The notes beneath the pieces are model-generated. The model had not been told where the DNA came from. It searched no databases and saw only the letters and a list, made by a program, of their open reading frames with translations. The translations under genes and the position numbers were made by a program. Below are positions 27,637 to 36,448 of a DNA stretch of 64,000 nucleotides, one piece after another. The DNA comes from Ancylobacter rudongensis (GTDB lineage Bacteria; Pseudomonadota; Alphaproteobacteria; Rhizobiales; Xanthobacteraceae), in contig NZ_FMTP01000002.1 in NCBI RefSeq assembly GCF_900100155.1, positions 646,711 to 710,710 on the forward strand, written 5' to 3'. Numbering within the stretch: the stretch's first letter is position 1; each line of letters begins with the position of its first letter.

Positions 27637-27849
27637 ATGAGTAACGTTGTTCCGTTCCCCGTCCGCGTCCCCGCTCCCGAGAATGAGGGCGAGTTCGACA
27701 TCGACCTCCTCACCGCCGTCGATGTCGCCATACGCGATCTGCGCGACATCGCTTTCCGGCTGCGGGGCGATGCAAGCGGGCAGGAACAGGCGCATGAATG
27801 CCTCGACATGCTGACCCGCGCGCTGGAAAACGCCCGCGCCCAGGGATGA
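27637..27849 (+). CDS. Small hypothetical protein, 70 residues
   Basis: A small acidic protein beginning MSNVVPFPVRVPAPENEGEF, followed by a helical region (DLLTAVDVAIRDLRDIAFRLRG and QEQAHECLDMLTRALENAR). No family is recognised. The VVPFP start resembles short regulatory proteins of rhizobia, but this is weak. A GAAG lies 4 bases before the ATG. Convergent with exoD, 29 bases away. Confidence 0.6.
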   Translation: MSNVVPFPVRVPAPENEGEFDIDLLTAVDVAIRDLRDIAFRLRGDASGQEQAHECLDMLTRALENARAQG

Positions 27850-27878
27850 GCCGTTCCAAGCGGGGGTGGCCTGGTCGC

Positions 27879-28553
27879 TCAGCCGATCAACTGGTGCAGC
27901 AGGAACAGCCCGGCCTTGATGAAGGCCCAGATCACGCCCGAGACGACGCCTATCGAGGCGATGGCCACGGCCATGCCCGCGAGGATCCACACCCCGTCGC
28001 GCTCCAGGATGCCGAGCGCGAGGATGCAGATGGCCAACGCCGGTAGCATGTTGCCGAGCGGAATTGGCAGCACCAGAATCAGCGCCAGCACGCAGCACAT
28101 CACCCCGATGATGTTCTCCGCCGGCGGGTGCGCCAACACGCCGAGGCGGGGGCGCAGCAGTTTTTCCGCCCGCGCTAGCCAAGGCGCCGCCTTGGCGACG
28201 AAGGCGGCGAAATCCTTGCGGGCAATAGATCGTCGGGCGATGATCGGCGGCAGCCAGGGCGACCAGCCGAGCGCGAGCTGGGCGGTAAGGAACACCAGCG
28301 GCGCGCCGAGCACGGAGGAGGTGCCCGGCGGGGTGGGAAGCACGTTGGGCAGCGCGAAGATCAGCATCAGCGGCCCGAAGGCGCGCTCCTGCATCACCTT
28401 CAGCAAATCGCCCACCGCGATGCGCTCGCGCGTTTCATCCGCCGCAATGGCGCTCAGCACCTCGGACAGGCGCAGGGTCTCGTCTGACCCATCGGTCTGT
28501 CGGGCCTCGGCACAGTCGTCGGTCGGCGGTGGGGAAAGCACGGCGGGCGACAC
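27879..28553 (-). CDS. ExoD-family membrane protein
   Basis: A 224-residue protein. The N-terminal LRLSEVLSAIAAD and the GDLLKVMQERAFGPLMLIFALPNVLPTPPGTSSVLGAPL stretch match the ExoD family, followed by three further hydrophobic segments. ExoD was first linked to exopolysaccharide production and alkaline tolerance in Sinorhizobium. The GTG start is uncertain: a strong GGGAGGA touches it directly, and a second in-frame GTG lies four codons later. Confidence 0.83.
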   Translation of the reverse strand: MSPAVLSPPPTDDCAEARQTDGSDETLRLSEVLSAIAADETRERIAVGDLLKVMQERAFGPLMLIFALPNVLPTPPGTSSVLGAPLVFLTAQLALGWSPWLPPIIARRSIARKDFAAFVAKAAPWLARAEKLLRPRLGVLAHPPAENIIGVMCCVLALILVLPIPLGNMLPALAICILALGILERDGVWILAGMAVAIASIGVVSGVIWAFIKAGLFLLHQLIG

Positions 28554-28721
28554 TCCTCCCGGGGAAACTGGGGACCGGAAGCGCGCCCTGCCCGCCGCAG
28601 GACGGGAAAAGCGACGGACGCACCCAGATCAGCCCCATACGGGACCTTGGCTTCACATAGGGACGGAAGATGACAATGACCAGACGCGGCGGCCCCGAAG
28701 CCGCCTCCGGATCGGGCCCGC

Positions 28722-28829
28722 TCAGGTCCAGCTGAACAGGAACGCCCCGACGGCCACAAGCGTGATGACCACCACGGCGATCGAGTGCTTCATCGTCCAA
28801 TTGTGCAGCGTCACGGCGTCGTCCCTCAT
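28722..28829 (-). CDS. Very small single-span membrane protein (35 residues), tentative
   Basis: An in-frame ATG-to-TGA reading gives MRDDAVTLHNWTMKHS followed by a hydrophobic stretch (IAVVVITLVAVGAFLFSW) and a final Thr. The pattern of a short charged N-terminus plus one membrane helix resembles real micro-proteins of alphaproteobacteria. Another ATG three codons upstream (28838) is in frame. No strong ribosome-binding site is seen. A 6-bp hairpin (28688-28705) follows the stop. It is the only coding candidate in the 384-bp gap 28554-28937. Confidence 0.4.
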   Translation of the reverse strand: MRDDAVTLHNWTMKHSIAVVVITLVAVGAFLFSWT

Positions 28830-28937
28830 GAATGTCATCCAGCTGTGGCGCCTCCGGCGGGCAACGTCAACATCATGTCAGTTGAAGATGCCGGGCGAAG
28901 CCTCTAGGAAGGCGCCCCTTCCGGCGGGAGCCATCCG

Positions 28938-30239
28938 ATGACATTTTGCGGCCTCGACTTCGGCACGTCCAATACCACGCTGGCCTTCTGGCGCAGCGGC
29001 GGCCCGGTGCTGGCCGCGCTGGAAGACGGCAGGGACACGGTGCCGAGCGCCGTGTTCTACGACCGGCAGGGCCACCTCAGTATCGGCCGGGCGGCCATGG
29101 CGCGCTATGTCGAGGGCGAGGACGGGCGGCTCATGCGCTCGCTCAAGGCGGTGCTGGGCAGCGCACTGATCGAGGAAAAGACCCAGATCGGCCGCCGTGC
29201 CATCGGTTTCCGCGAGGTGATTGCCGATTATCTCCGCGCGGTGAAGGCGCGGGCGGAGGCGGATGCCGGCACGGGCTTGACCAGCGTCGTTCTCGGACGG
29301 CCGGTGTTCTTCGTCGATGACGACGCGCCCGCCAACCGCAAGGCCGAGGAGACGCTGCGCGCCATTGCCGCCGATATCGGTTTTCACGAGGTCTCCACCC
29401 AGTTCGAGCCCATCGCCGCCGCGCTCGACTATGAGCAGCAGGTGGCGGGCGAGGAAATCGCGCTGATCGCCGATATCGGCGGTGGCACCTCGGACTTTTC
29501 CATCGTCCGCCTCGGCGCGCTGCGCCGGGAGCGCGAGGACCGCGCCAGCGACATCCTCGCCAATGACGGTGTGCGCATCGGAGGCACCGATTTCGACCGC
29601 ACGCTGAGCCTTGGCGCGCTCATGCCGCTGCTCGGCTATCGCAGCCCGATGAAGCGCCCTGGCCGTGACGTGCCGAGCGGCTATTTCCACGAACTCGCGA
29701 CCTGGTCGAGCATCAACCGGCTCTACACGCCCAAGACCGTACGCGAGCTCAACGAGGTTCGCCGCGAGGCGGCCGAGCCGCACCGGGTCGAGCGGCTGAT
29801 CCGGGTGATCGAGGAGCAGCGCGGCCACACGCTGGCGATGGAGGCCGAAGCAGCCAAAATCGCCCTCGCCGAAGCGGAGGAGGCGCGCGTCGACCTCGGC
29901 TGGCTGGAGGCGGGCCTCTCTGTCGGCCTGACGCCGGCAGAACTCGTCGCTCACACGCAAGGACTGGCCGAGCGCATCGCCCGGCGGGTCAGCCTCTGCC
30001 TCGATCAGGCTGGACTGACGGCGGGCGACATCGACGCGCTGTTTCTCACCGGCGGCTCGACCAGGCTCGCGCATGTGCGTGCGGCCATCCGCGCCACCGT
30101 GCCGCAGGCGCGGGCCATCGACGGCGACACCTTCGGCTCGGTCGGCACCGGCCTCGCTATCGAGGCCGCCCGCCGCTATGGCAGCCGCGACGCTGGCAAT
30201 CTCAGCCGTGGCGCAGGTGGAAGGATTTCGGCCGCGTGA
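28938..30239 (+). CDS. Hsp70-family protein, YegD-like (no substrate-binding domain)
   Basis: A 433-residue actin-fold ATPase. Phosphate-1 is GLDFGTSNTTLAF, phosphate-2 is LIADIGGGTSDFS and the adenosine motif is LFLTGGSTRL. The Hsp70 linker and peptide-binding domain are absent, as in E. coli YegD. A charged coiled stretch lies at about residues 265-315. GGGAG precedes the ATG by 7 bases. Its 3' end overlaps the convergent aldehyde dehydrogenase by 38 bases. The role is unknown; it is probably a chaperone-like ATPase. Confidence 0.88.
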   Translation: MTFCGLDFGTSNTTLAFWRSGGPVLAALEDGRDTVPSAVFYDRQGHLSIGRAAMARYVEGEDGRLMRSLKAVLGSALIEEKTQIGRRAIGFREVIADYLRAVKARAEADAGTGLTSVVLGRPVFFVDDDAPANRKAEETLRAIAADIGFHEVSTQFEPIAAALDYEQQVAGEEIALIADIGGGTSDFSIVRLGALRREREDRASDILANDGVRIGGTDFDRTLSLGALMPLLGYRSPMKRPGRDVPSGYFHELATWSSINRLYTPKTVRELNEVRREAAEPHRVERLIRVIEEQRGHTLAMEAEAAKIALAEAEEARVDLGWLEAGLSVGLTPAELVAHTQGLAERIARRVSLCLDQAGLTAGDIDALFLTGGSTRLAHVRAAIRATVPQARAIDGDTFGSVGTGLAIEAARRYGSRDAGNLSRGAGGRISAA

Positions 30240-31587
30240 GCATCTCGAAGCCGATGCGCGAGAGCGAAGCGCCGCGCCCGGTCTCCTTCACCCCGGTCCA
30301 GGCGAGGCCCGGGTCGAGATAGTCGCAGCGGTTCATGAATACCGTCCCGGTCTCGATCTCCCCGCCGAGCCGCTCGGCGGCCTCAAGGTCGGTGGTCCAG
30401 ACCGAGGCGGTGAGGCCGTAGACGCTGTCATTCATCAGCGCCAGCGCTTCCTCGTCGCCCTTCACCTTCATGATGCCGACCACCGGGCCGAAACTCTCCT
30501 CCCGCATCACCGACATGGTGTGATCGACCCCGGTCAGCACCTGCGGGGCGAGATAGGGCGTGCCCTCGCGATCGGCCGGGAAGGCGACGGGGTCGATATG
30601 GGCCGTCGCGCCCCGGTCGACCGCCTCGCGGATCTGGCCGCGGATGAGATCGGCGAAGCGCTTCTGCGCCATCGGTCCGAGCGTCGTCGCCTCATCGAGC
30701 GGATTGCCAAGCACATATTGAGACGTCAGGTCGACGAAACCGGCGACGAAGCGGTCATAGAGGCTCTCATGCACATAGATGCGCTCGATGCCGCAGCAGC
30801 ACTGGCCGGAATTGTAGAAGGCGCCATCCACCAGATTGGCGACGGCGAAATCGAGATCGGCATCGGCGCGCACATAGGCCGGATCCTTGCCGCCGAGTTC
30901 CAGCCCCAACGGGGTGAAGGTTCCCGCCGCCGCCCGTTCGATGGCGAGCCCGCCTTCCACCGAGCCGGTGAAATTGACGAAGTCCACCGCGCCCGAGCCG
31001 ATCAGCCGCGAGGTCTGCTCATGCGTAAGGACGAGATTGGCGAACAGCGCCGGCAGCAGCCCGGCGCGGTCCATCGCCATCTGGAACCGCTCGCCGACGA
31101 GGATGGTCTGCGCGGCATGCTTGAGCAGCACGGCATTGCCGGCGATCAGCGCCGGGGCGATGGTGTTCACCGCCGTGAGATAGGGGTAGTTCCACGGCGC
31201 TACCACCAGCACCAGACCGAGCGGGTCGCGCCTGATGTAGCGGGTGAAGCCGGGGCGGGCGTCGTGCGGGATGAGCGGGGCCAGCGCTTCCTCCGCCATC
31301 TCCGCGACGTAGCGTACCCGCTCCTCGAAGCCGCCGAATTCGCCGCCATAACGCACCGGGCGACCCATCTGCTGGGCGAGTTCGGGCACGATCTCCTGGT
31401 TCATCGCCAGCATGGCGTCGAGAAAGCGCAGTACATGAGCGGTTCGCTCGGCGATCGGCACCCGCCGCCAGTCGCGCTGCGCCGCACGGGCACTCGCCAC
31501 CGCCCGCGCAATTGCCGCCTCGGTGGCGGCCGGACGGCGGGCCAGCTCCGACCCGTCGATCGGCGAAATACACACAATGTCGCTCAT
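30202..31587 (-). CDS. NAD(P)-dependent aldehyde dehydrogenase
   Basis: About 461 residues (start MSDIVCIS at 31587). Conserved ALDH blocks are APWNYPYL, the substrate-side LELGGKDPAYV with the general-base Glu, and the catalytic Cys in NSGQCCCGIERIYVHE. The triple Cys is typical of succinate-semialdehyde and betaine-aldehyde-like members. FMNRCDYLDPGLAWTGVKETGRG near the end suggests an aldehyde of a small organic acid, but the substrate cannot be fixed. It is a single gene, convergent with the Hsp70-like gene. Confidence 0.88.
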   Translation of the reverse strand: MSDIVCISPIDGSELARRPAATEAAIARAVASARAAQRDWRRVPIAERTAHVLRFLDAMLAMNQEIVPELAQQMGRPVRYGGEFGGFEERVRYVAEMAEEALAPLIPHDARPGFTRYIRRDPLGLVLVVAPWNYPYLTAVNTIAPALIAGNAVLLKHAAQTILVGERFQMAMDRAGLLPALFANLVLTHEQTSRLIGSGAVDFVNFTGSVEGGLAIERAAAGTFTPLGLELGGKDPAYVRADADLDFAVANLVDGAFYNSGQCCCGIERIYVHESLYDRFVAGFVDLTSQYVLGNPLDEATTLGPMAQKRFADLIRGQIREAVDRGATAHIDPVAFPADREGTPYLAPQVLTGVDHTMSVMREESFGPVVGIMKVKGDEEALALMNDSVYGLTASVWTTDLEAAERLGGEIETGTVFMNRCDYLDPGLAWTGVKETGRGASLSRIGFEMLTRPKSFHLRHG

Positions 31588-31765
31588 GTTGCACCCAGGC
31601 CCAGTCACGCAGATGGTGTTCCGAAAGGCAGGAAGATATAAGATACCGTCACTTCGTACAGCCTGCGGGATTCAACCAGATTTGGTAATCTTGGGGTGAC
31701 GAACGATCGGACGTCGCTTAATTCGCCCAGATTCGGACCAAACGGTCTTATTATACCCCCAGCCT

Positions 31766-33319
31766 GTGCCCAAGATGCGTCACGATCCCGGTGCCCCACC
31801 CTCCGATCCCCCTTCTGACCATGGTCGGTATGCCGCGATGAAGCCGAACAAGTCGAGCGTGTCGCCGCTGGGGCCGCGAATTGTCGCCCGCACCGCGCGG
31901 GGCGAACATGAGGATATGTTCGACCTTGCGCCGATCTCGCTGTGGCTGGAGGATTTCAGCGCGGTGCGCGAGCTCTTCGATCGCTGGCGCGCCGAGGGCG
32001 TCACCTCGCTGCGCGACCATCTGCGCGGCCATCCGGACCGTGTGGCCGAGTGCTCGGCGCGTATCAAAGTGCTGCAGGTCAACCAGCGCACGCTCACCCT
32101 GTTCGAGGCGAGTAGCCTGTCCCACCTCGTCGCCAATCTCGACAAGGTCTTTCGCGACGACATGCTCGTGACCCATATCGAGGAATTGTCGCAGCTCTGG
32201 GACGGGCATACGAGCTTTTCCAGCCAGGCCGTCAACTACACGCTGAGCGGCGAGCGCCTCGACATCCAGCTCAAGGGCATCGTCCTGCCGGGCTATGAGG
32301 AGAGCCTCGGCCGCGTCCTGCTCTCCGCCGAAGATGTCACCGCCCGCGAGACGGCGCGCCGCCAGGCGGCCCATGCGGAGCGCTACGCCCGAGGGCTGTT
32401 CCAGCACTCGCCGGTGTCTCTCTGGGTGGAGGACTTCTCCACCATCAAGCAGCTGATGGATGATCTGCGCTTTCGCGGCATCGATGATTTCCGCGTCTTC
32501 ACCGATGTGCACCCGGAATTCGTGCAGCGCTGCGTCAGCGAGATCCGGGTCATCGAGGTCAACCAGCACACGCTGGAGATGTTCGGTGCCGGCAGCACCG
32601 CCGAACTCACCGACAATATGGCCGAGATTTTTCGCGACGACATGCAGCGCCATTTCCGCGAGCAGCTCATCGAGCTGTGGAACGGCCGGCTCTTTCATAC
32701 GCGCGAGGTGGTCAACTACACGCTGGGCGGCGAGCTGCTGCATGTCCATCTGCAGTTCTCGGTCCTGCCCGGCCATGAGGACGACTGGTCGCTGGTGCAG
32801 GTTGCGCTTACCGACATCACCGCTCGCAAGAAGGCCGAAGCCTATCTCGAATATCTCGGCAAGCACGATGTGCTGACCAAGCTGTGCAACCGCACCTTCT
32901 ATGTCGACGAACTGAACCGGCTGGAGCGGCGCGGGCCGTTCCCGGTCACGGTGATCATGATCCACCTCAACGATCTGAAGAAGGTGAACGACCATCTCGG
33001 CCAGGCCGCCGGCGACATGCTGCTGCGCCGGGCCGGCGAGATCATCGCCAAGGCGGTGGACCCGCAGCACTGCGCCGCCCGCATCGCCGGCAACGAATTC
33101 GCCGTGCTGCTGCCGGGGGTCGATGCGGAAGCGGGGCATGCGGTGATGGAGAACATCCGCGAGCTGGCGGTGCTTAACAACCAGTTCTATTCGGCCAGCA
33201 CGCTCAGCCTGTCGCTCGGCCTCGCCACCAGTACGCCGGGCGAGCGGCTGGAAACGGTGGTCCGCCGGGCCGAGGCGGGAATGGCCGAGGACCGGCGCCC
33301 GTCCGACCCCGGCCTTTGA
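31766..33319 (+). CDS. Tandem-PAS sensor protein with degenerate GGDEF domain
   Basis: Up to 517 residues; the GTG start is uncertain and an ATG at 31838 is possible. Two sensor units of the same sequence type follow each other with a constant 160-residue offset: SLWLEDF/SLWVEDF at 58/218, VNQ at 105/265, FRDDM at 129/289 and VNYTL at 156/316. The C-terminal GGDEF domain (about 355-505) is altered: the signature reads AGNEF (441-445) and the first metal Asp position is His400. It therefore probably binds but does not make c-di-GMP. No signal peptide or membrane span is visible. Confidence 0.82.
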   Translation: MPKMRHDPGAPPSDPPSDHGRYAAMKPNKSSVSPLGPRIVARTARGEHEDMFDLAPISLWLEDFSAVRELFDRWRAEGVTSLRDHLRGHPDRVAECSARIKVLQVNQRTLTLFEASSLSHLVANLDKVFRDDMLVTHIEELSQLWDGHTSFSSQAVNYTLSGERLDIQLKGIVLPGYEESLGRVLLSAEDVTARETARRQAAHAERYARGLFQHSPVSLWVEDFSTIKQLMDDLRFRGIDDFRVFTDVHPEFVQRCVSEIRVIEVNQHTLEMFGAGSTAELTDNMAEIFRDDMQRHFREQLIELWNGRLFHTREVVNYTLGGELLHVHLQFSVLPGHEDDWSLVQVALTDITARKKAEAYLEYLGKHDVLTKLCNRTFYVDELNRLERRGPFPVTVIMIHLNDLKKVNDHLGQAAGDMLLRRAGEIIAKAVDPQHCAARIAGNEFAVLLPGVDAEAGHAVMENIRELAVLNNQFYSASTLSLSLGLATSTPGERLETVVRRAEAGMAEDRRPSDPGL

Positions 33320-33323
33320 CCCT

Positions 33324-33347
33324 GGCGCCTGATCGCCGGCAGGCGCC
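33324..33347. terminator. Hairpin between two convergent genes
   Basis: GGCGCCTG (33324-33331) and CAGGCGCC (33340-33347) form a perfect 8-bp stem with an 8-base loop. A second copy of the right arm, CAGGCGCC, lies at 33351-33358 inside the end of the VOC gene, so two alternative hairpins can form. It probably ends transcripts from both sides. Confidence 0.6.
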
Positions 33348-33349
33348 TG

Positions 33350-33775
33350 TCAGGCGCCACCCCGCACGGTCAGGTCTTCCAGCTCGGCCAGATGCACGAA
33401 GCATAGCTTGTTGCCCTCGGGGTCGCGGCCATAGGCGCCGTAATAATCGGGGGCATAGTCCGGCCGCAGGCCCGGCGCGCCTTCATCGAAGCCGCCATTC
33501 TCGACCAGCGCCCGCCAGGCTGCGTCCACCGCCGCCGGCGAGGGCGCGGCGAAGCTCACCTGCGTGCCATTGCCCCAGCTGGCCGGCAGGCCGTTGAACG
33601 GCAGCTGCACGAAGAACTGCGGCCAGCGCCGCCCCGGCATCAGCCACATCGAGCCGGGCGGCCCGCCATCGGAAGGCTCATCGACCCGCTCCAGCCCAAG
33701 CGGCGCCAGCACCGCGTCGTAGAAGGCGGTCAGCCGGTCGAGATCGCGGGCGCCGAGGATGATGTGGCTGAACAT
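33350..33775 (-). CDS. VOC-family protein (glyoxalase-like)
   Basis: A 141-residue single-domain VOC protein. It opens MFSHIILGARDLDRLTAFYDAVLAPLGL and closes GAYGRDPEGNKLCFVHLAE, the standard pattern with metal ligands near His4 and the late Glu/His region. AAGGAGG 5 bases upstream fixes the start. The substrate is unknown. It is divergent from fpr across 204 bases. Confidence 0.85.
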   Translation of the reverse strand: MFSHIILGARDLDRLTAFYDAVLAPLGLERVDEPSDGGPPGSMWLMPGRRWPQFFVQLPFNGLPASWGNGTQVSFAAPSPAAVDAAWRALVENGGFDEGAPGLRPDYAPDYYGAYGRDPEGNKLCFVHLAELEDLTVRGGA

Positions 33776-33979
33776 GGGGGCCTCCTTGATCCTGCTCATG
33801 GCCGGGCCGTGCCGGCGGCGCATGTTTCCCCAGCCGAGGGGCAACGCGCAAGCCGGGCCAGATTGGTCGGCAAAGGCACGACAAAGGGTCGACACCGGCC
33901 CGAATGCGCAGTAAACGGGGCGCCGAGAACTACATCCGCTTCCGGTTTGTTTGGAAGTTTTCACTTGTATGGATTGTAA

Positions 33980-34753
33980 ATGAGCAATCTCCACACCGAG
34001 CGTGTCCTGTCGGTGCATCACTGGACCGACAACCTGTTCACCTTCACCACCACGCGCGACCCGGCGCTGCGGTTCAAGAACGGCCAGTTCGTGATGATCG
34101 GCCTTCAGGTGGACGGCAAGCCGCTGCTGCGCGCCTATTCCATCGCCAGCGCCAATTACGAGGAGACGCTGGAGTTCTTCTCGATCAAGGTGGCCAACGG
34201 CCCGCTGACCTCGCGCCTCCAGCATCTCAAGGTCGGCGACGAGGTGATTGTCGGGCGCAAGCCCACCGGCACGCTGCTGGTGGATTATCTCGTTCCCGGC
34301 CGCCGGCTCTATCTGCTGTCTACTGGCACCGGGCTGGCGCCCTTCATGAGCCTGATCAAGGACCCGGAGACCTACGAGGCGTACGAGAAGGTCATCCTCG
34401 TGCACGGCGTGCGCACGGTGGGCGAGCTCGCCTATCAGGACTTCATCGAGAACGAGCTGCCGGACAATGAGTTCTTCGGCGAGCTGGTGCGCGAGAAGCT
34501 GGTCTATTACCCCACGGTGACGCGCGAACCCTATCGCAACCAGGGCCGCATCACCGACCTCATCACCTCGGGCAAGCTGTTCACCGATCTCGGCCTGCCT
34601 CCGCTCGACAAGGAGGACGACCGCGTCATGCTGTGCGGCAGCCCGCAGCTGCTCGACGACATGCGCGTCATTCTTAAGGAGAAGGGTTTCGAGGAAGGCT
34701 CGACCACGGAGCCGGGCGACTTCGTGATCGAAAAGGCGTTTGTGGAGAAGTGA
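33980..34753 (+). CDS. fpr: Ferredoxin--NADP(+) reductase
   Basis: A 257-residue FAD enzyme of the bacterial FPR type. FAD binding is seen in RAYSIASANYEE, NADP binding in LSTGTGLAPFMSLIKDPE, and the C-terminal end FVIEKAFVEK is typical of the Azotobacter/Rhodobacter subclass. It moves electrons between NADPH and ferredoxin or flavodoxin, often under oxidative stress. There is no clear Shine-Dalgarno; the start codon follows TGGATTGTAA. Confidence 0.92.
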   Translation: MSNLHTERVLSVHHWTDNLFTFTTTRDPALRFKNGQFVMIGLQVDGKPLLRAYSIASANYEETLEFFSIKVANGPLTSRLQHLKVGDEVIVGRKPTGTLLVDYLVPGRRLYLLSTGTGLAPFMSLIKDPETYEAYEKVILVHGVRTVGELAYQDFIENELPDNEFFGELVREKLVYYPTVTREPYRNQGRITDLITSGKLFTDLGLPPLDKEDDRVMLCGSPQLLDDMRVILKEKGFEEGSTTEPGDFVIEKAFVEK

Positions 34754-34906
34754 ATGGCTCTCGCGGTGCGCGAGCCTGGAAGGAAGCTGCGACCTGCTTC
34801 ACGACACCTGGCTCGGCAAAGGGCCACACGCGTCACATGGACGAAAAACGGGGGAAGGTACTCTGCGGCTCTGACGCCTCTGGTGGCGCCACCTTGCGAG
34901 GACCTC

Positions 34907-35935
34907 ATGCTTGCTCCTTCCGACACCGTCGCCGTCCTTTCGATCGCCCGGCAGGACTTTCTCAGTTTCGATTCCTCCGCGACCTGTGGGGACGTGGTGG
35001 CGAGGTTTTCGGATGCCGCCCATAAGGACGACGTGAATTTCGCCTGCCTGAAACAGTCGGACGGCCGCTTTCTCGGTCTCGTCAACCTGCGCGACTGCCT
35101 TGCCGAAGCCGCGACGCGGCCGGCACGCGAGATGATGATCGACGACGTGACGCCGTTGACCGAGGATACCACTGCGGAAGATGCCGCTCGCAAGGTTCTG
35201 CGCACCCGCGTGCATTGCCTGCCCGTCCTGGACAAGGCCGGCCGGATTCGCGGCCTTCTCCCAGATCAGGCGGCTTATCAGTTTATGTTCGACATGGCCG
35301 ACGAAGACGCAGCCAAGATGGCGGGCATCGTGGGGGTGGCCCACGACCACGACAACTACATGAATCTCACCATTTGGCAGGACTACAGGCGCCGTATACC
35401 TTGGATCTTCGGCCTTGCGGTTGCGGGGCTTGCGGCCGGCCTCGTGGTCCATGCCTATGAGAGCGCACTCGACGTGCTGGTGATCCTCGCGCTCTACATG
35501 CCCATGATCGCGGACACTGGAGGCAATGTGGGCACCCAGTCAGCGAGCCTGATTACCCGCGCCATCTCCTTCGGCAGCATCACAACGCTCGATGCGGGGC
35601 GGGTTCTGTGGCGGGAGCTACGGGTAGCGCTGCTCGTGGCGGCGACCTTGTTCGTCTTCACCTATCTGAAGGTATATTTCCTCTCCAACGGCGCCGAAAT
35701 CCCCATGGGGTTGGGCCTCAACGACATTGGCATCGCCATCGGCGTCGCCATCACCGTCCAGGTGGTGAGCGCCACCCTGATCGGTGCGGTACTGCCCGTT
35801 GTCTCGGTTGCGCTGCGCCAGGACCCCGCCGTGGTTTCCGGTCCGGCCTTGACCACCATCGTCGACCTGACCGGGCTGCTGATCTATTTCTCCGTCACTA
35901 CCCGGCTGCTGGGCATCGAACTGGCACCGGCGTGA
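34907..35935 (+). CDS. Short MgtE-type magnesium transporter (CBS pair plus membrane domain)
   Basis: A 342-residue protein. The N-terminal 140 residues contain two CBS-like units (VVARFSDAAHKDDVNFACLKQSDGR; TAEDAARKVLRTRVHCLPVLD). The C-terminal membrane domain has five hydrophobic segments and the MgtE signature PMIADTGGNVGTQSASLITRA. The large N domain of canonical MgtE (about 450 residues) is missing. The ATG at 34907 has GCGAGG 5 bases upstream; longer starts are possible but the extra residues look non-coding. It could carry Mg2+ or another divalent ion. Confidence 0.83.
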   Translation: MLAPSDTVAVLSIARQDFLSFDSSATCGDVVARFSDAAHKDDVNFACLKQSDGRFLGLVNLRDCLAEAATRPAREMMIDDVTPLTEDTTAEDAARKVLRTRVHCLPVLDKAGRIRGLLPDQAAYQFMFDMADEDAAKMAGIVGVAHDHDNYMNLTIWQDYRRRIPWIFGLAVAGLAAGLVVHAYESALDVLVILALYMPMIADTGGNVGTQSASLITRAISFGSITTLDAGRVLWRELRVALLVAATLFVFTYLKVYFLSNGAEIPMGLGLNDIGIAIGVAITVQVVSATLIGAVLPVVSVALRQDPAVVSGPALTTIVDLTGLLIYFSVTTRLLGIELAPA

Positions 35936-35977
35936 GGCTGCAGCAGCAGCGCTGACGGGAAACCGGCGATGGTCGCC

Positions 35978-36289
35978 TCAGCGCGGTGTGTTCCCTGAAT
36001 CCCAGCGGTCCCGGTCGGCGCGCGCCGCCTCCTCCGGCGATAGCACGCGGTATTCGGCCTCGATGATCTCGGGACCGCCGCTGCGGCCGGCACGCCGGCG
36101 CCCGCCGAACAGGCGGTAGGCCAGTCCGGCAATCACGATGATGGGAAAAACCACAAGGAACACGCTGGCCGCCACCAGTGCCAGCGCTGTGCCGAGCGCC
36201 AGAGCGACGGCGACGACGAGCGCCACCTGCCACCAGCTCACTTTTCGGACGGTGAAACGCATGCGATCGAACGGGTCGGTCGAACTCAT
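35978..36289 (-). CDS. Small membrane protein, 103 residues
   Basis: Begins MSSTDPFDRMRFTVRKVSWW, then a long hydrophobic region (about 20-60) likely making two membrane helices, then a basic patch RRRAGR and an acidic soluble tail (EIIEAEYRVLSPEEA). I do not recognise a family. The gene is convergent with the mgtE-like gene. Confidence 0.65.
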   Translation of the reverse strand: MSSTDPFDRMRFTVRKVSWWQVALVVAVALALGTALALVAASVFLVVFPIIVIAGLAYRLFGGRRRAGRSGGPEIIEAEYRVLSPEEAARADRDRWDSGNTPR

Positions 36290-36448
36290 TCCTTAGGTCT
36301 TTCCTCCTGACGCGGTCTCCCCGCGAAAATGCGATATGGGGAGGCGGCACGCAGCATTCCAGCGTCCCGCGTGCAATTTCAACGACACGAACCCGGAGCC
36401 TTCCCGTCGGAGGGGCTTGGACGGGTCCAGCCGTAACGGGAGATCCTG

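Noticed and set aside
34754..34906. Mg2+-sensing riboswitch (M-box) in front of the short mgtE
   Set aside because: I could not find the conserved M-box sequence blocks; the region only has generic GC-rich pairing.
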